Source: Gaoshiqia sp050298035
Lineage (GTDB): Bacteria > Bacteroidota > Bacteroidia > Bacteroidales > Prolixibacteraceae
DNA: 28,987 nt
Assembly: GCA_050298035.1 (NCBI GenBank)
Contig: JBNKTK010000037.1
Location: 1 to 28,987, forward strand
Direction: 5' to 3'
In this document: in pieces, positions 1 through 7,089 of the stretch
Layout: each line of letters begins with the position of its first letter
Position numbering within the stretch: position 1 is the stretch's first letter
Translations under genes and position numbers: made by a program
The notes under the pieces: model-generated
What the model saw: the letters and a program-made list of their open reading frames with translations, nothing else
Databases searched by the model: none
What the model was told of the DNA's origin: nothing

Positions 1-1665
1 ATCGAAATCCCGACCCTTTGCCATATGAAGCTTCACGACATGAACATTGAAAATAAGCCCGGCAGCTGCCGTGTTTGTGTGGTTGAAGTGAAGGGGCGCC
101 GCAACCTGGCCCCTGCTTGCTGCACCGAGGTAAGCCAGGGAATGGAAATCAACTCCCACTCACTCCGGGCCATAAACGCCCGCCGGACTGTGGTCGAACT
201 GATCCTGTCGGACCATCCATCCGACTGTTTGGTTTGTGCCAAAGCAGGCAACTGCGAACTGCAGGACATGGCTGAGCACCTGGGAATCCGCGAAATCCAT
301 TACCAGGGCTCGCAATCACATTTTCGTGAAGACACCTCACCGGCAATCATCCGCGATATGGATAAGTGCATTTTGTGCCGCCGGTGCGAGATGATGTGCA
401 ACGAAGTGCAAACTGTTGGTGTACTTTCAACCATTAACCGTGGTTTCCATGCGGTGGTTTCGCCAGCTTTCGAGATGAACCTCGACCACTCTTCGTGTAC
501 CTATTGCGGCCAATGTGTGGCAGTTTGCCCAACCGGCGCGTTGACCGAAGTAGATGAAACCGGCGCAGTGATCCGTGCCTTGTCCGATCCGGCAAAAACA
601 GTGATCGTACAAACAGCCCCAGCCGTTCGTGCTGCACTGGGCGAAGAATTTGGCATGGAGCCCGGAAGCCTGGTAACAGGAAAGATGGCTGCTGCCTTGC
701 GCCGTTTGGGTTTTGATTTTGTGTTCGATACTGATTTTGCTGCCGACCTGACCATCATGGAAGAAGGCACCGAATTGCTGGGACGCCTCAACAAATACAT
801 GGCAGGCGATAAAGATGTCAAACTGCCAATCCTAACGTCGTGCTGCCCGGCTTGGGTGAAATTCTTTGAGCACCAATTCCCGGATCTGAAAGATATCCCA
901 TCGACCGCCCGCTCGCCGCAACAAATGTTTGGCGCCATTGCCAAAACCTACTTCGCTGATAAGATCAATGTCAAGCGGGAAGATTTAGTGGTGGTCTCAA
1001 TCATGCCATGTGTGGCCAAAAAATACGAAAGCAGCCGCGATGAGTTTTCGGTGAACGGCAACCCGGATGTTGACTACGCATTGACAACACGCGAGTTGGC
1101 CCAACTGATCAACCTGGCAAACATCGATTTCAAATCGTTGCCAAACGAAGAGTTCGATAACCCTCTGGGAGAATCAACCGGCGCTGCCGTCATTTTCGGA
1201 ACGACAGGCGGTGTAATCGAAGCTGCCGTTCGTACTGCTTACGAAGTGCAAACCGGAAAAACACTGGATCGTCTCGACTTTGAAGAGCTTCGTGGAATGG
1301 AAGGGCTCCGTAAAGCCACGATCGATTTTGACGGAACGCCAATCAACATTGGAATAGCCCACGGTTTAGGAAATGCCCGTAAACTGCTCGAAGAAATTAA
1401 GGCCGGACAAAGCGAGTTCCATGCCATCGAGATCATGTCGTGCCCGGGGGGCTGTATTGGTGGTGGAGGTCAACCCTATCACCATGGTGATGTAGAAGTG
1501 CTCAAAAAGCGGCAAAAAGCGCTTTATTCCGAAGATAAAAACAAGGTACTCCGCAAGTCACACGAGAACCCGCATATCCTCAAATTATATGAAGAATTTT
1601 TGGGTAAGCCTTTGAGTGAAAAATCACATCACTTGCTACATACTGAGTATTTTGACAGAAGCTAA
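1..1665 (+). CDS. hydA: [FeFe] hydrogenase catalytic subunit (HydA/HndD type), 5' end outside window
   Basis: Catalyses reversible H2 formation, probably as the catalytic part of a cytoplasmic NAD(P)-linked, possibly electron-bifurcating HydABC/Hnd complex. The frame is open from base 1, so the true start lies upstream; residues here count from the Met at 25. Cys ligands of an N-terminal [2Fe-2S] domain are seen upstream of that Met (codon at 19) and at C15, C18 and C32. A His/Cys-ligated cluster motif (HPSDCLVC) follows, then two 4Fe-4S motifs (CILCRRCEMMC and CTYCGQCVAVCP). All three H-cluster motifs are intact: TSCCPAW (C273/C274), MPCVAKKYE (C329) and EIMSCPGGCIGGGGQP (C473, C477). A short C-terminal small-subunit-like tail (NPHILKLYEEFLGKPL) is present. 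A NuoE-like subunit follows, so this is probably an operon; a NuoF-like partner would be expected upstream. The family is certain and the bifurcating role is inferred. Confidence 0.96.
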   Translation: MEIPTLCHMKLHDMNIENKPGSCRVCVVEVKGRRNLAPACCTEVSQGMEINSHSLRAINARRTVVELILSDHPSDCLVCAKAGNCELQDMAEHLGIREIHYQGSQSHFREDTSPAIIRDMDKCILCRRCEMMCNEVQTVGVLSTINRGFHAVVSPAFEMNLDHSSCTYCGQCVAVCPTGALTEVDETGAVIRALSDPAKTVIVQTAPAVRAALGEEFGMEPGSLVTGKMAAALRRLGFDFVFDTDFAADLTIMEEGTELLGRLNKYMAGDKDVKLPILTSCCPAWVKFFEHQFPDLKDIPSTARSPQQMFGAIAKTYFADKINVKREDLVVVSIMPCVAKKYESSRDEFSVNGNPDVDYALTTRELAQLINLANIDFKSLPNEEFDNPLGESTGAAVIFGTTGGVIEAAVRTAYEVQTGKTLDRLDFEELRGMEGLRKATIDFDGTPINIGIAHGLGNARKLLEEIKAGQSEFHAIEIMSCPGGCIGGGGQPYHHGDVEVLKKRQKALYSEDKNKVLRKSHENPHILKLYEEFLGKPLSEKSHHLLHTEYFDRS

Positions 1666-1674
1666 AAAAAGAAA

Positions 1675-1965
1675 GTCATTGATGGTCAGTTATTGTCATT
1701 GATAGTCATTATCAGTAAATTGCTTGACATAAACTCAATACAACAGAATCATGAAACTGGAAGATTTGCAAGTGTATCAAATTTCAATGGAACTGGCTGA
1801 TGAAGTCCACAATTTGGTGATCCAATGGGATACAACTCGCTAGGCATTAAATTGAATAATTACATAAATTCTATCGGCCCGAAAGATTCTTAATATTTTT
1901 TTGAAAAGAACAAGCCCAACAACCATTAATGACCATCATTGACTAAAAATGACTATCAATGACAA
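1675..1965. mobile_element. Inverted-repeat-bounded element around a decayed S23/IVP gene
   Basis: This is the stretch between hydA and the NuoE-like gene. The left arm has gtcattgatggtcagt (1675-1690) followed by ttgtcattgatagtcatt (1693-1710). The right arm has aatgactatcaatgacaa (1948-1965), an exact 18-nt reverse complement of 1693-1710. It is preceded by a unit at 1929-1943 that is a near reverse complement of 1675-1690. In RNA the 18-bp stem would enclose about 237 nt holding the gene remnant. No transposase or recombinase is present. The repeat units resemble those at 4063-4143, 20440-20519 and around 27353-27712. Mobility is inferred, not shown. Confidence 0.6.
1751..1893 (+). pseudogene. 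Internally deleted four-helix-bundle (S23/IVP, TIGR02436-like) gene remnant
   Basis: An ATG at 1751 opens a 30-codon frame that begins MKLEDLQVYQISMELADEV, which fits the N-terminal helix of the four-helix-bundle S23/intervening-sequence protein family. It stops at 1841-1843. In another frame, 1849-1893 reads KLNNYINSIGPKDS and then stop, which resembles the usual C-terminal end of this family (LNxYIxSIG). The middle, roughly 70 residues compared with a normal length of about 115-120, is missing. This looks like an internal deletion plus frameshift rather than random decay. It sits between inverted repeats inside the presumed hydrogenase operon. The N-terminal match is fairly convincing; the C-terminal match is short and less certain. 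Confidence 0.6.
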
Positions 1966-2010
1966 ATAAGCATTAAAAAGTGATAATTCATCTAAAAAAA
2001 CAGAAAGACA

Positions 2011-2511
2011 ATGCCAAAAATAAAATTAGCAGAAAAGACCGTGGAACTGATTCGGGAAATCTGCGCACAATTTAACAACCAGGAAAATGAACTGATAAAC
2101 GTATTGCACCAGGTTCAGCAAAAACTTGGCTACTTACCGGCCGAAGTACAGGAAGTGATTGCCAAAGAGCTGAATACTCCGGTGGCAAAAGTTTATGGAG
2201 TGGTAACCTTCTATTCGTTCTTCACCATGCTACCGCAAGGCCAGCACCCCATTTCTATTTGTATGGGAACTGCCTGCTATGTTCGGGGAGCCGAAAAGGT
2301 GTTGCATGAATTTAAACGCCAACTGGGCATCGAAGTCGGACAAACATCAGCCGATGGCAAGTTCTCATTAAGCTGTCTTCGCTGCGTGGGGGCATGCGGA
2401 CTTGCACCGGTTGTTTTGGTAGGCGAGAAAGTTTACGGACGCGTTTCTCCTCAGCAAGTTTCTAAAATTATTGCTGAATACCAGGAAGTTTCAAATGAAC
2501 AATCAGCCTAA
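2011..2511 (+). CDS. NuoE/HndA-like [2Fe-2S] thioredoxin-fold subunit
   Basis: A 166-residue protein of the 24-kDa NADH dehydrogenase subunit family (NuoE, HndA, HydC), a small electron-transfer partner in NADH dehydrogenases and NAD-linked hydrogenases. An N-terminal helical part (NNQENELINVLHQVQQKLGYLP) is followed by a thioredoxin-like ferredoxin domain. The ligand pattern is complete: C84 and C89 (CMGTAC) and C125 and C129 (CLRCVGAC), with an extra Cys at 122. The ATG at 2011 gives the usual family length, and there is no clear Shine-Dalgarno sequence. Its position after hydA and before a strong terminator makes it the likely last gene of the hydrogenase operon, although 345 bp of repeat-laden DNA separates the two. 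It could instead serve another NuoF-like partner. Confidence 0.93.
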   Translation: MPKIKLAEKTVELIREICAQFNNQENELINVLHQVQQKLGYLPAEVQEVIAKELNTPVAKVYGVVTFYSFFTMLPQGQHPISICMGTACYVRGAEKVLHEFKRQLGIEVGQTSADGKFSLSCLRCVGACGLAPVVLVGEKVYGRVSPQQVSKIIAEYQEVSNEQSA

Positions 2512-2531
2512 CATTTTATAGTTCTGCAAGT

Positions 2532-2559
2532 AAAAGCCCTGTACCTCAGGGCTTTTTTT
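2532..2559 (+). terminator. Intrinsic terminator after the NuoE-like gene
   Basis: The stem aaaagccct / agggctttt (2532-2540 with 2548-2556) has a 7-nt loop and a run of seven T (2553-2559). It ends the hydrogenase operon. Confidence 0.88.
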
Positions 2560-2628
2560 ATGCGCCCGGATTATTATAAATTGAAACAATCGTTGTAAAT
2601 TGGGTTACCATGAGAAACAACAGGACTA

Positions 2629-2997
2629 ATGATTCACTATTCTTTCAATAGGACAGGAACAACTGTCACTGCCATTTTTTCCGGGAATATTGGGTTGAAC
2701 AATATTAAACACTTCTACACGGAACTTGCCCGGTTTTATGGTGACTTGCAGGTTATAAACATGTTGCAGGATGAACGGAATGCAAATTTTACCGAAACCG
2801 ACCAGATCATCAGAAATGGGAAAGAATTGCTCGAAATTCTAACAGCAAAGTTTAAAAAAGTAAGAATTGGCATCCTTCAAACCAGGCCAATAGAAACGGC
2901 TTACAGTACCCTGTTTATCGACCAGGTCAATGACCAGAGAGTCGAATTGAGGATTTTTTATTCAGAAGAAAATGTAAACAACTGGCTTGCCCGTTAA
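2629..2997 (+). CDS. Hypothetical protein, possibly SpoIIAA/STAS-like fold
   Basis: A 122-residue soluble protein with no signal peptide or membrane segment. It opens with a strand-like stretch (MIHYSFNRTGTTVTAIFSG) and ends YSEENVNNWLAR. The ending resembles the closing helix of SpoIIAA-like/STAS proteins of Bacteroidota (ysseeeAlnWL), and the length fits. That assignment rests on general pattern only. It lies 70 bp after the hydrogenase-operon terminator, is probably transcribed alone, and is convergent with the DUF4268 gene with only 11 bp between stops. I do not recognise a specific function. Confidence 0.7.
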   Translation: MIHYSFNRTGTTVTAIFSGNIGLNNIKHFYTELARFYGDLQVINMLQDERNANFTETDQIIRNGKELLEILTAKFKKVRIGILQTRPIETAYSTLFIDQVNDQRVELRIFYSEENVNNWLAR

Positions 2998-3008
2998 ACC
3001 ATCCGCAA

Positions 3009-3473
3009 TCAACCGAGCTGCTCCTTCATTACATCCCTTATTTCCATGAAATTTCGTTCCAGTATCAACATATTATCGATAAAGAAATTATAAATCTCCG
3101 GCCATTGGTTTTGTCGGTGGATATCCAATCCATCTTTTGCCACAAATACCCGACAAACCTCCTCTCCTTTTTCCCGTTCAACAAAGAAATCCCATTGCAG
3201 CCCATTCTCAAACCCGTCTTCCAAAATCACTTTGTATGACTGGAGCAATTCGAATATTTCCAGACGGCGGTCTTCATTCTTATGGTTCACTTCAATCATC
3301 ACCAAGGCCTTGTTTCGGTCAACATCAAATTTCAAGTCCAGGCCGCTGATTTTGGTATCATACAAAATCCATTTCTTTTTCCGGTAAGCTAATTCCGGGA
3401 CAATCTCGCACCGCTGTCCAAACAGTGTCCAGAACTTTTTCCGTAGTTGTTTTGCTTCTTCTCGTGTGTACAT
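3009..3473 (-). CDS. DUF4268 domain protein
   Basis: A protein of about 154 residues matching the DUF4268 pattern common in Bacteroidota: an N-terminal YTREEAKQLRKKFWTLFGQ, a central LKFDVDRNKALVMIEVNHKN, and a C-terminal W-E-IYNFFIDNMLILERNFMEIRDVM. Function is unknown; the fold has been suggested to be nuclease-like in other contexts. A longer in-frame start at 3527 exists, but the conserved part begins at MYTREE (ATG at 3471-3473) and the extra 18 residues look like translated promoter. It is convergent with the upstream hypothetical gene and divergent from the membrane protein at 3595. Confidence 0.82.
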   Translation of the reverse strand: MYTREEAKQLRKKFWTLFGQRCEIVPELAYRKKKWILYDTKISGLDLKFDVDRNKALVMIEVNHKNEDRRLEIFELLQSYKVILEDGFENGLQWDFFVEREKGEEVCRVFVAKDGLDIHRQNQWPEIYNFFIDNMLILERNFMEIRDVMKEQLG

Positions 3474-3490
3474 ATCAATATTCAGGACTG

Positions 3491-3498
3491 CAAAAATA
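3491..3498 (-). promoter_or_regulatory. Possible Bacteroidota -7 box for the DUF4268 gene
   Basis: The minus strand reads TATTTTTG, matching the Bacteroidota -7 consensus TAnnTTTG, 17 nt upstream of the ATG at 3473. No convincing -33 TTTG is seen. It supports the shorter start. Confidence 0.35.
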
Positions 3499-3594
3499 AG
3501 CATCCCTGTTAAAACTGGAAAGACCACCTATTTATCTTGAACAATTAGCTGCTAAAATTGTCTTTATGCCTGATTGCAGACCCTGGAAAGTAAA

Positions 3595-3969
3595 ATGAAA
3601 CAATTAATCTCATACCTTTTGATTATCACAATCGGCTGGCACCTGTTTGCAGAGCTGACCGTGTATGTTTCATTTAAAATCAACCAGGATTACATCGCCA
3701 AATATTTGTGCATAAACAAGGATGATCCGGAATCGACCTGCCATGGTTGCTGCCAGCTAAAAAAGGAACTGGAGAAGCAACAGGAACAAAAACAGGATTT
3801 GCCCCAAACCGAAAACAAAAAAGTTGAAATCCAATATTTCACTATTGAAACAGAACAGTTATGTCCACTCTATCAGCATTTAACCAGAACCTCATTTTTC
3901 TATATTGAAACAATTGGAGTAACTGCTTCCAACCGAATATTCCACCCTCCCCAGATGCTACTTGCTTAA
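3595..3969 (+). CDS. Small Cys-containing membrane-anchored protein next to a copper TonB receptor
   Basis: A protein of about 124 residues. The ATG at 3595 puts a hydrophobic segment (LISYLLIITIGWHLFAELTVYV) at the N-terminus, as a signal anchor; an earlier in-frame ATG at 3574 only adds hydrophilic residues. After it comes a Cys cluster, YLCINKDDPESTCHGCCQL, then a charged KKELEKQQEQKQ stretch. Small Bacteroidota proteins with a C(I/E)N..PE..C.G.C.L pattern are often found beside TonB receptors and metal genes. Here the neighbour 238 bp downstream is an OprC/NosA-like receptor. A role in copper handling outside the inner membrane is inferred from context and the thiols only. Confidence 0.75.
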   Translation: MKQLISYLLIITIGWHLFAELTVYVSFKINQDYIAKYLCINKDDPESTCHGCCQLKKELEKQQEQKQDLPQTENKKVEIQYFTIETEQLCPLYQHLTRTSFFYIETIGVTASNRIFHPPQMLLA

Positions 3970-4062
3970 ACCACATATTCATTTTTTTCTTTCAGGCTAT
4001 TCAGCCTAAAGTCATTATAAATTAATTGAATATCCGACAATTTGCCCAATGACACTTGTCTT

Positions 4063-4143
4063 CATTAAGTTGTCATTTAAAAGTCATTCTTTGCAGTTCA
4101 AAAACAATTAATGACGACCGAATGACAAATAATGACTGTAGTT
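4063..4143. repeat. Stand-alone palindromic gtcatt/aatgac repeat, copy 1
   Basis: An ~80-bp intergenic repeat before the TonB receptor gene. By hand it aligns to 20440-20519 with 68 of 80 aligned bases identical and one gap. It folds as tgtcatttaaaagtcatt (4071-4088) against aatgacgaccgaatgaca (4110-4127), with two paired blocks around a small internal loop and a 21-nt terminal loop. The arms use the same gtcatt and aatgac units that flank the S23/IVP genes in this window. Confidence 0.75.
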
Positions 4144-4207
4144 AAGTACGGGAAAACCGGATTGGGTAAGAAACCGGACAATCGAATAAATTATTAAGCA
4201 TGTTATC

Positions 4208-6496
4208 ATGAAGGATATTTTTCTGTCAGGCAGGAGGATAAATCTACTATTATTGATTTTCCTGACACTGACCACAAGCATTGCATCATTTGCACAAACA
4301 CCATATCAGAAAGTCCGATTAGTTGACAAAGAAACGCATGAACCAATATCAGACGCAACTTTCTCATATGGCAACACAACCGGTGTTACAGATGATTCAG
4401 GCATCATAAAAATTGATGGTGAAGTTGCGGCAACACTAACGGTTTCACACATTCGCTACGGCAAACAAACGTTTGACGCAGCACAATTACAACAAGCTAT
4501 AGAATCCGGATACATTGAATTGGAATCCCGTTCGCAGGTACTGCAACCGGTTACCTTCATCCAGATTCATCCCAATGCCGGTGAGCAGGAAAACCGGGAG
4601 TTCCGGGTAGAAGACAAACTCGCGCACGATGCCGGGCAAATGCTGGAGCAGTTCAGTTCAATTTCCGGCATCCGAAAAAGCGGCGCCTACGGGTTCGATC
4701 CGGTACTGCGCGGATTCAAATATGATCAGGTCAACCTGGTTATTGACGGAATACAGGGGGCAACAGCCGGATGCCCCAACCGGATGGACCCGGCATCGAG
4801 CCAGGTTCCCCTCAACATGATTACCCGAGCCGAGGTTATAAAAGGGCCACACAGCCTGCGTTATGGTAATGCTTTTGGCGGCACCATCAATTTTAAAAGT
4901 TCCGGCCTGTTATTCACCGATCAGCCCCATTTCTCTGGACGGATAAGCAGCAGCTACGAAACCAATGGTAATATTTACCGTTCGGAAGGCGTGGCCGGGT
5001 TCTCGAACAAAGTAACCGACCTGAAAATTTTTGGTTCGTATTCAACCGGAAAGGATTATACCGATGGCGATGGCGTGAATATACCAGCCAATTTCAACCG
5101 CAGCAATGTGGGCGGAAAACTGGGCATAAAGCTGAGCGAGTCGCAAAACATCAGTATGATGGTTGCCAACAACTACGCCACCGATGTTGACTTTCCCGCC
5201 CTGCAAATGGATTTGCGGAAAGACAATACCTGGCTTTTTAACCTGGGGCACTCTGCCCATTTCACGAAAGGTGCATTAACGTCGTGGCATACCAACCTAT
5301 ACACCACCAAAGTTGATCACCTGATGGACAACCGGGACAAGGTGATGAACCCGCGCATGGTTGATGCCAATACGGCTGCCAATACCAACAATGCCGGTGG
5401 GCGCACCGAGTTACGGTTCGATCTCAAATCGGGGTGGCTGTTTGCCGGCGCCGACATGCGCGTGGAAAATGCCGACGGAAACCGCGAACGGACAATGCTA
5501 ATGGGGCCAATGATGGGCAAAACGATAATCGATAATGTTTGGCAGGATGCCTTAGTACGCAAAAACGGTTTGTTTGCAGAATATCATTACCAACAACCAA
5601 AGTATCACCTGGTGTTTTCAGGACGTTTGGAGTTGAACCATGCTGAAGCTCAAAATCCCGATGATAATTTTAAAAACCTGTATGGCAATCTTGATGCAAA
5701 CTTGCTGAACCCATCGTTTAGCCTGGGAGGTACCCGTATGCTGAGCCAGTCAACATCGGTTGGGCTTTGGCTGGGAAGTGCGCAACGCAGTCCGGGACTG
5801 GCCGAACGGTACATTAACTTTTTCCCCATTGGACTCGACCCGTATGAGTTGGTTGGTAACCCCAGGTTAAAGGCCGAAACAAACAACCAGGCCGATCTGG
5901 TGTTCAGCCACAAAACAAACAAAACGGATTTGAACCTGAACCTGTTTGCATCATTTCTTCGGAACTACATTTCATCCGAAATCAGGAGCGATTTGCAACC
6001 GAGGATGGCAACAGCACCGGGGGTACGTCAGTTCATCAATATTGACAAGGCATTGCATACGGGTTTCGAATTCGGTTGGAAGCAACTGCTTTTCCCGCAC
6101 GTGCAGCAGGTTACCGAGCTGGCTTACACCTACGGGAAAAACCAGGAAACCGGCGAAGCTTTACCCGAGATTCCTCCCATGGAATTCAGGTACCGGCTGT
6201 TGGCCTCGTTTGTGCAAAACAAGCTGCGGACAGAGTTGAGTTTCAGGAACGCGTTCAGGCAAAACCGGATTGCGACGTCATTTGGCGAGACAAAAACACC
6301 ATCGTTCCGGGTTGTTGATGTAAAAGCCTCATACGCTGTGGGGAAACGGATCACGTTTACGTCGGGCATTCAAAACCTGTTTGATGAGGCTTATTACGAA
6401 CACCTCAGCAGGTCGGTACGCGAAATGGACTCCCGCCCGATTTATTCGCCGGGAAGAAGTTTCTATTTTAGTTTGGCATTCAATTTTATGGAATAA
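4208..6496 (+). CDS. TonB-dependent outer-membrane receptor, copper (OprC/NosA) type
   Basis: A 762-residue outer-membrane receptor. A signal peptide (about residues 1-29, ending SIASFAQ) is followed by a CarboxypepD_reg-like domain (about 30-110), a plug (about 120-235; DKLAHDAGQMLEQFSSISGI, VLRGF, IKGPHSLRYGNAFGG) and a beta-barrel ending in phenylalanine-rich strands (SFYFSLAFNFME). The plug has the motif CPNRMDP, and the barrel starts with NNYATDVDFPALQMDLRKD. Both resemble TonB-dependent copper receptors of the OprC/NosA group, where Met and Cys in this plug region contact copper. A Met-rich segment (TMLMGPMMGK) is also present. The Cys-bearing small protein upstream may be co-transcribed. 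Copper is the best substrate guess; other metals are possible. Confidence 0.9.
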   Translation: MKDIFLSGRRINLLLLIFLTLTTSIASFAQTPYQKVRLVDKETHEPISDATFSYGNTTGVTDDSGIIKIDGEVAATLTVSHIRYGKQTFDAAQLQQAIESGYIELESRSQVLQPVTFIQIHPNAGEQENREFRVEDKLAHDAGQMLEQFSSISGIRKSGAYGFDPVLRGFKYDQVNLVIDGIQGATAGCPNRMDPASSQVPLNMITRAEVIKGPHSLRYGNAFGGTINFKSSGLLFTDQPHFSGRISSSYETNGNIYRSEGVAGFSNKVTDLKIFGSYSTGKDYTDGDGVNIPANFNRSNVGGKLGIKLSESQNISMMVANNYATDVDFPALQMDLRKDNTWLFNLGHSAHFTKGALTSWHTNLYTTKVDHLMDNRDKVMNPRMVDANTAANTNNAGGRTELRFDLKSGWLFAGADMRVENADGNRERTMLMGPMMGKTIIDNVWQDALVRKNGLFAEYHYQQPKYHLVFSGRLELNHAEAQNPDDNFKNLYGNLDANLLNPSFSLGGTRMLSQSTSVGLWLGSAQRSPGLAERYINFFPIGLDPYELVGNPRLKAETNNQADLVFSHKTNKTDLNLNLFASFLRNYISSEIRSDLQPRMATAPGVRQFINIDKALHTGFEFGWKQLLFPHVQQVTELAYTYGKNQETGEALPEIPPMEFRYRLLASFVQNKLRTELSFRNAFRQNRIATSFGETKTPSFRVVDVKASYAVGKRITFTSGIQNLFDEAYYEHLSRSVREMDSRPIYSPGRSFYFSLAFNFME

Positions 6497-6504
6497 TCAT
6501 AAAG

Positions 6505-6539
6505 CAATGATCCGGCCTGTTGAAGTGACCGGATCATTG
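6505..6539. terminator. Hairpin between convergent genes, probable bidirectional terminator
   Basis: A perfect 11-bp stem caatgatccgg / ccggatcattg (6505-6515 with 6529-6539) with a 13-nt loop lies between the TonB receptor stop and the convergent Lys-rich gene. T-runs are short on both strands. Confidence 0.55.
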
Positions 6540-6543
6540 TTGA

Positions 6544-6888
6544 CTAAAGCATAGGAGTGGTTTTGTCAAGTCTTTTAGCCACTTTCTTCGGTTTATCTTT
6601 TTTCGATTTACCGCCATCGTCTTTCCCATCGTTATACTTCGGCTGGGTCCGGTTACTACGGGTCGTATTGTGGTTATTGTTCTTTTTCGACTTGTCGTCT
6701 TTGTCCTTTTTGTCTGCTTTCTTTTCTTCCTTTTTGTCCTTCTTATCAGCAAACGGAGCTGATGTAATTGTAAAATCGTTGCTCCTTTTTCCATTCAGAA
6801 AAAGCGCCGAAGCATTGCTTCCCGAGTTGCCGGCAAATACCACTGCCGACGAAAACAAAATTGTCAGGATCAATAAATAATTTTTCAT
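6544..6888 (-). CDS. Secreted Lys/Asp-rich low-complexity hypothetical protein
   Basis: A 114-residue protein with a clear signal peptide (MKNYLLILTILFSSAVVFAG) and a short Ser/Asn region. From about residue 48 the sequence is almost entirely Lys, Asp, Glu, Asn and Ser (KKDKKEEKKADKKDKDDK). The mature part is probably disordered and strongly charged. The opposite strand is also open across most of this stretch but encodes a Ser/Leu/Phe run with no recognisable start context; the signal peptide favours the minus strand. It is convergent with the TonB receptor. No function can be assigned; ion or polyanion binding is speculation. Confidence 0.7.
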   Translation of the reverse strand: MKNYLLILTILFSSAVVFAGNSGSNASALFLNGKRSNDFTITSAPFADKKDKKEEKKADKKDKDDKSKKNNNHNTTRSNRTQPKYNDGKDDGGKSKKDKPKKVAKRLDKTTPML

Positions 6889-7036
6889 GTTAGATTATTT
6901 TAAGTTATTACTGGTACCCTCCTTAAAACAGGAGAAATATTTACTTCATCAGTAACCATTTGAAACACACAACCTAAAATAAATGTTCATTAAAGAATTC
7001 CCAGGTAATAGATAATGGAACAACAGATACCAATAT

Positions 7037-7068
7037 AAAAAAGCCGCTCTCCTTTCGGAAAGCGGCTT
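7037..7068 (-). terminator. Intrinsic terminator of eno
   Basis: The stem aagccgct / agcggctt (7041-7048 with 7061-7068) is followed on the minus strand by a T-run (the a-tract at 7037-7042). It lies 22 bp beyond the eno stop. Confidence 0.85.
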
Positions 7069-7089
7069 TCGTTTATGGTGTATTCAGAA

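Noticed and set aside
501..944. 147-codon minus-strand frame within hydA
   Set aside because: Shadow of a gene with all hydrogenase motifs intact on the plus strand.
6557..6880. 107-codon plus-strand frame opposite the Lys-rich gene
   Set aside because: It is the mirror of low-complexity Lys codons (giving Ser/Leu/Phe); the minus strand has a proper signal peptide.
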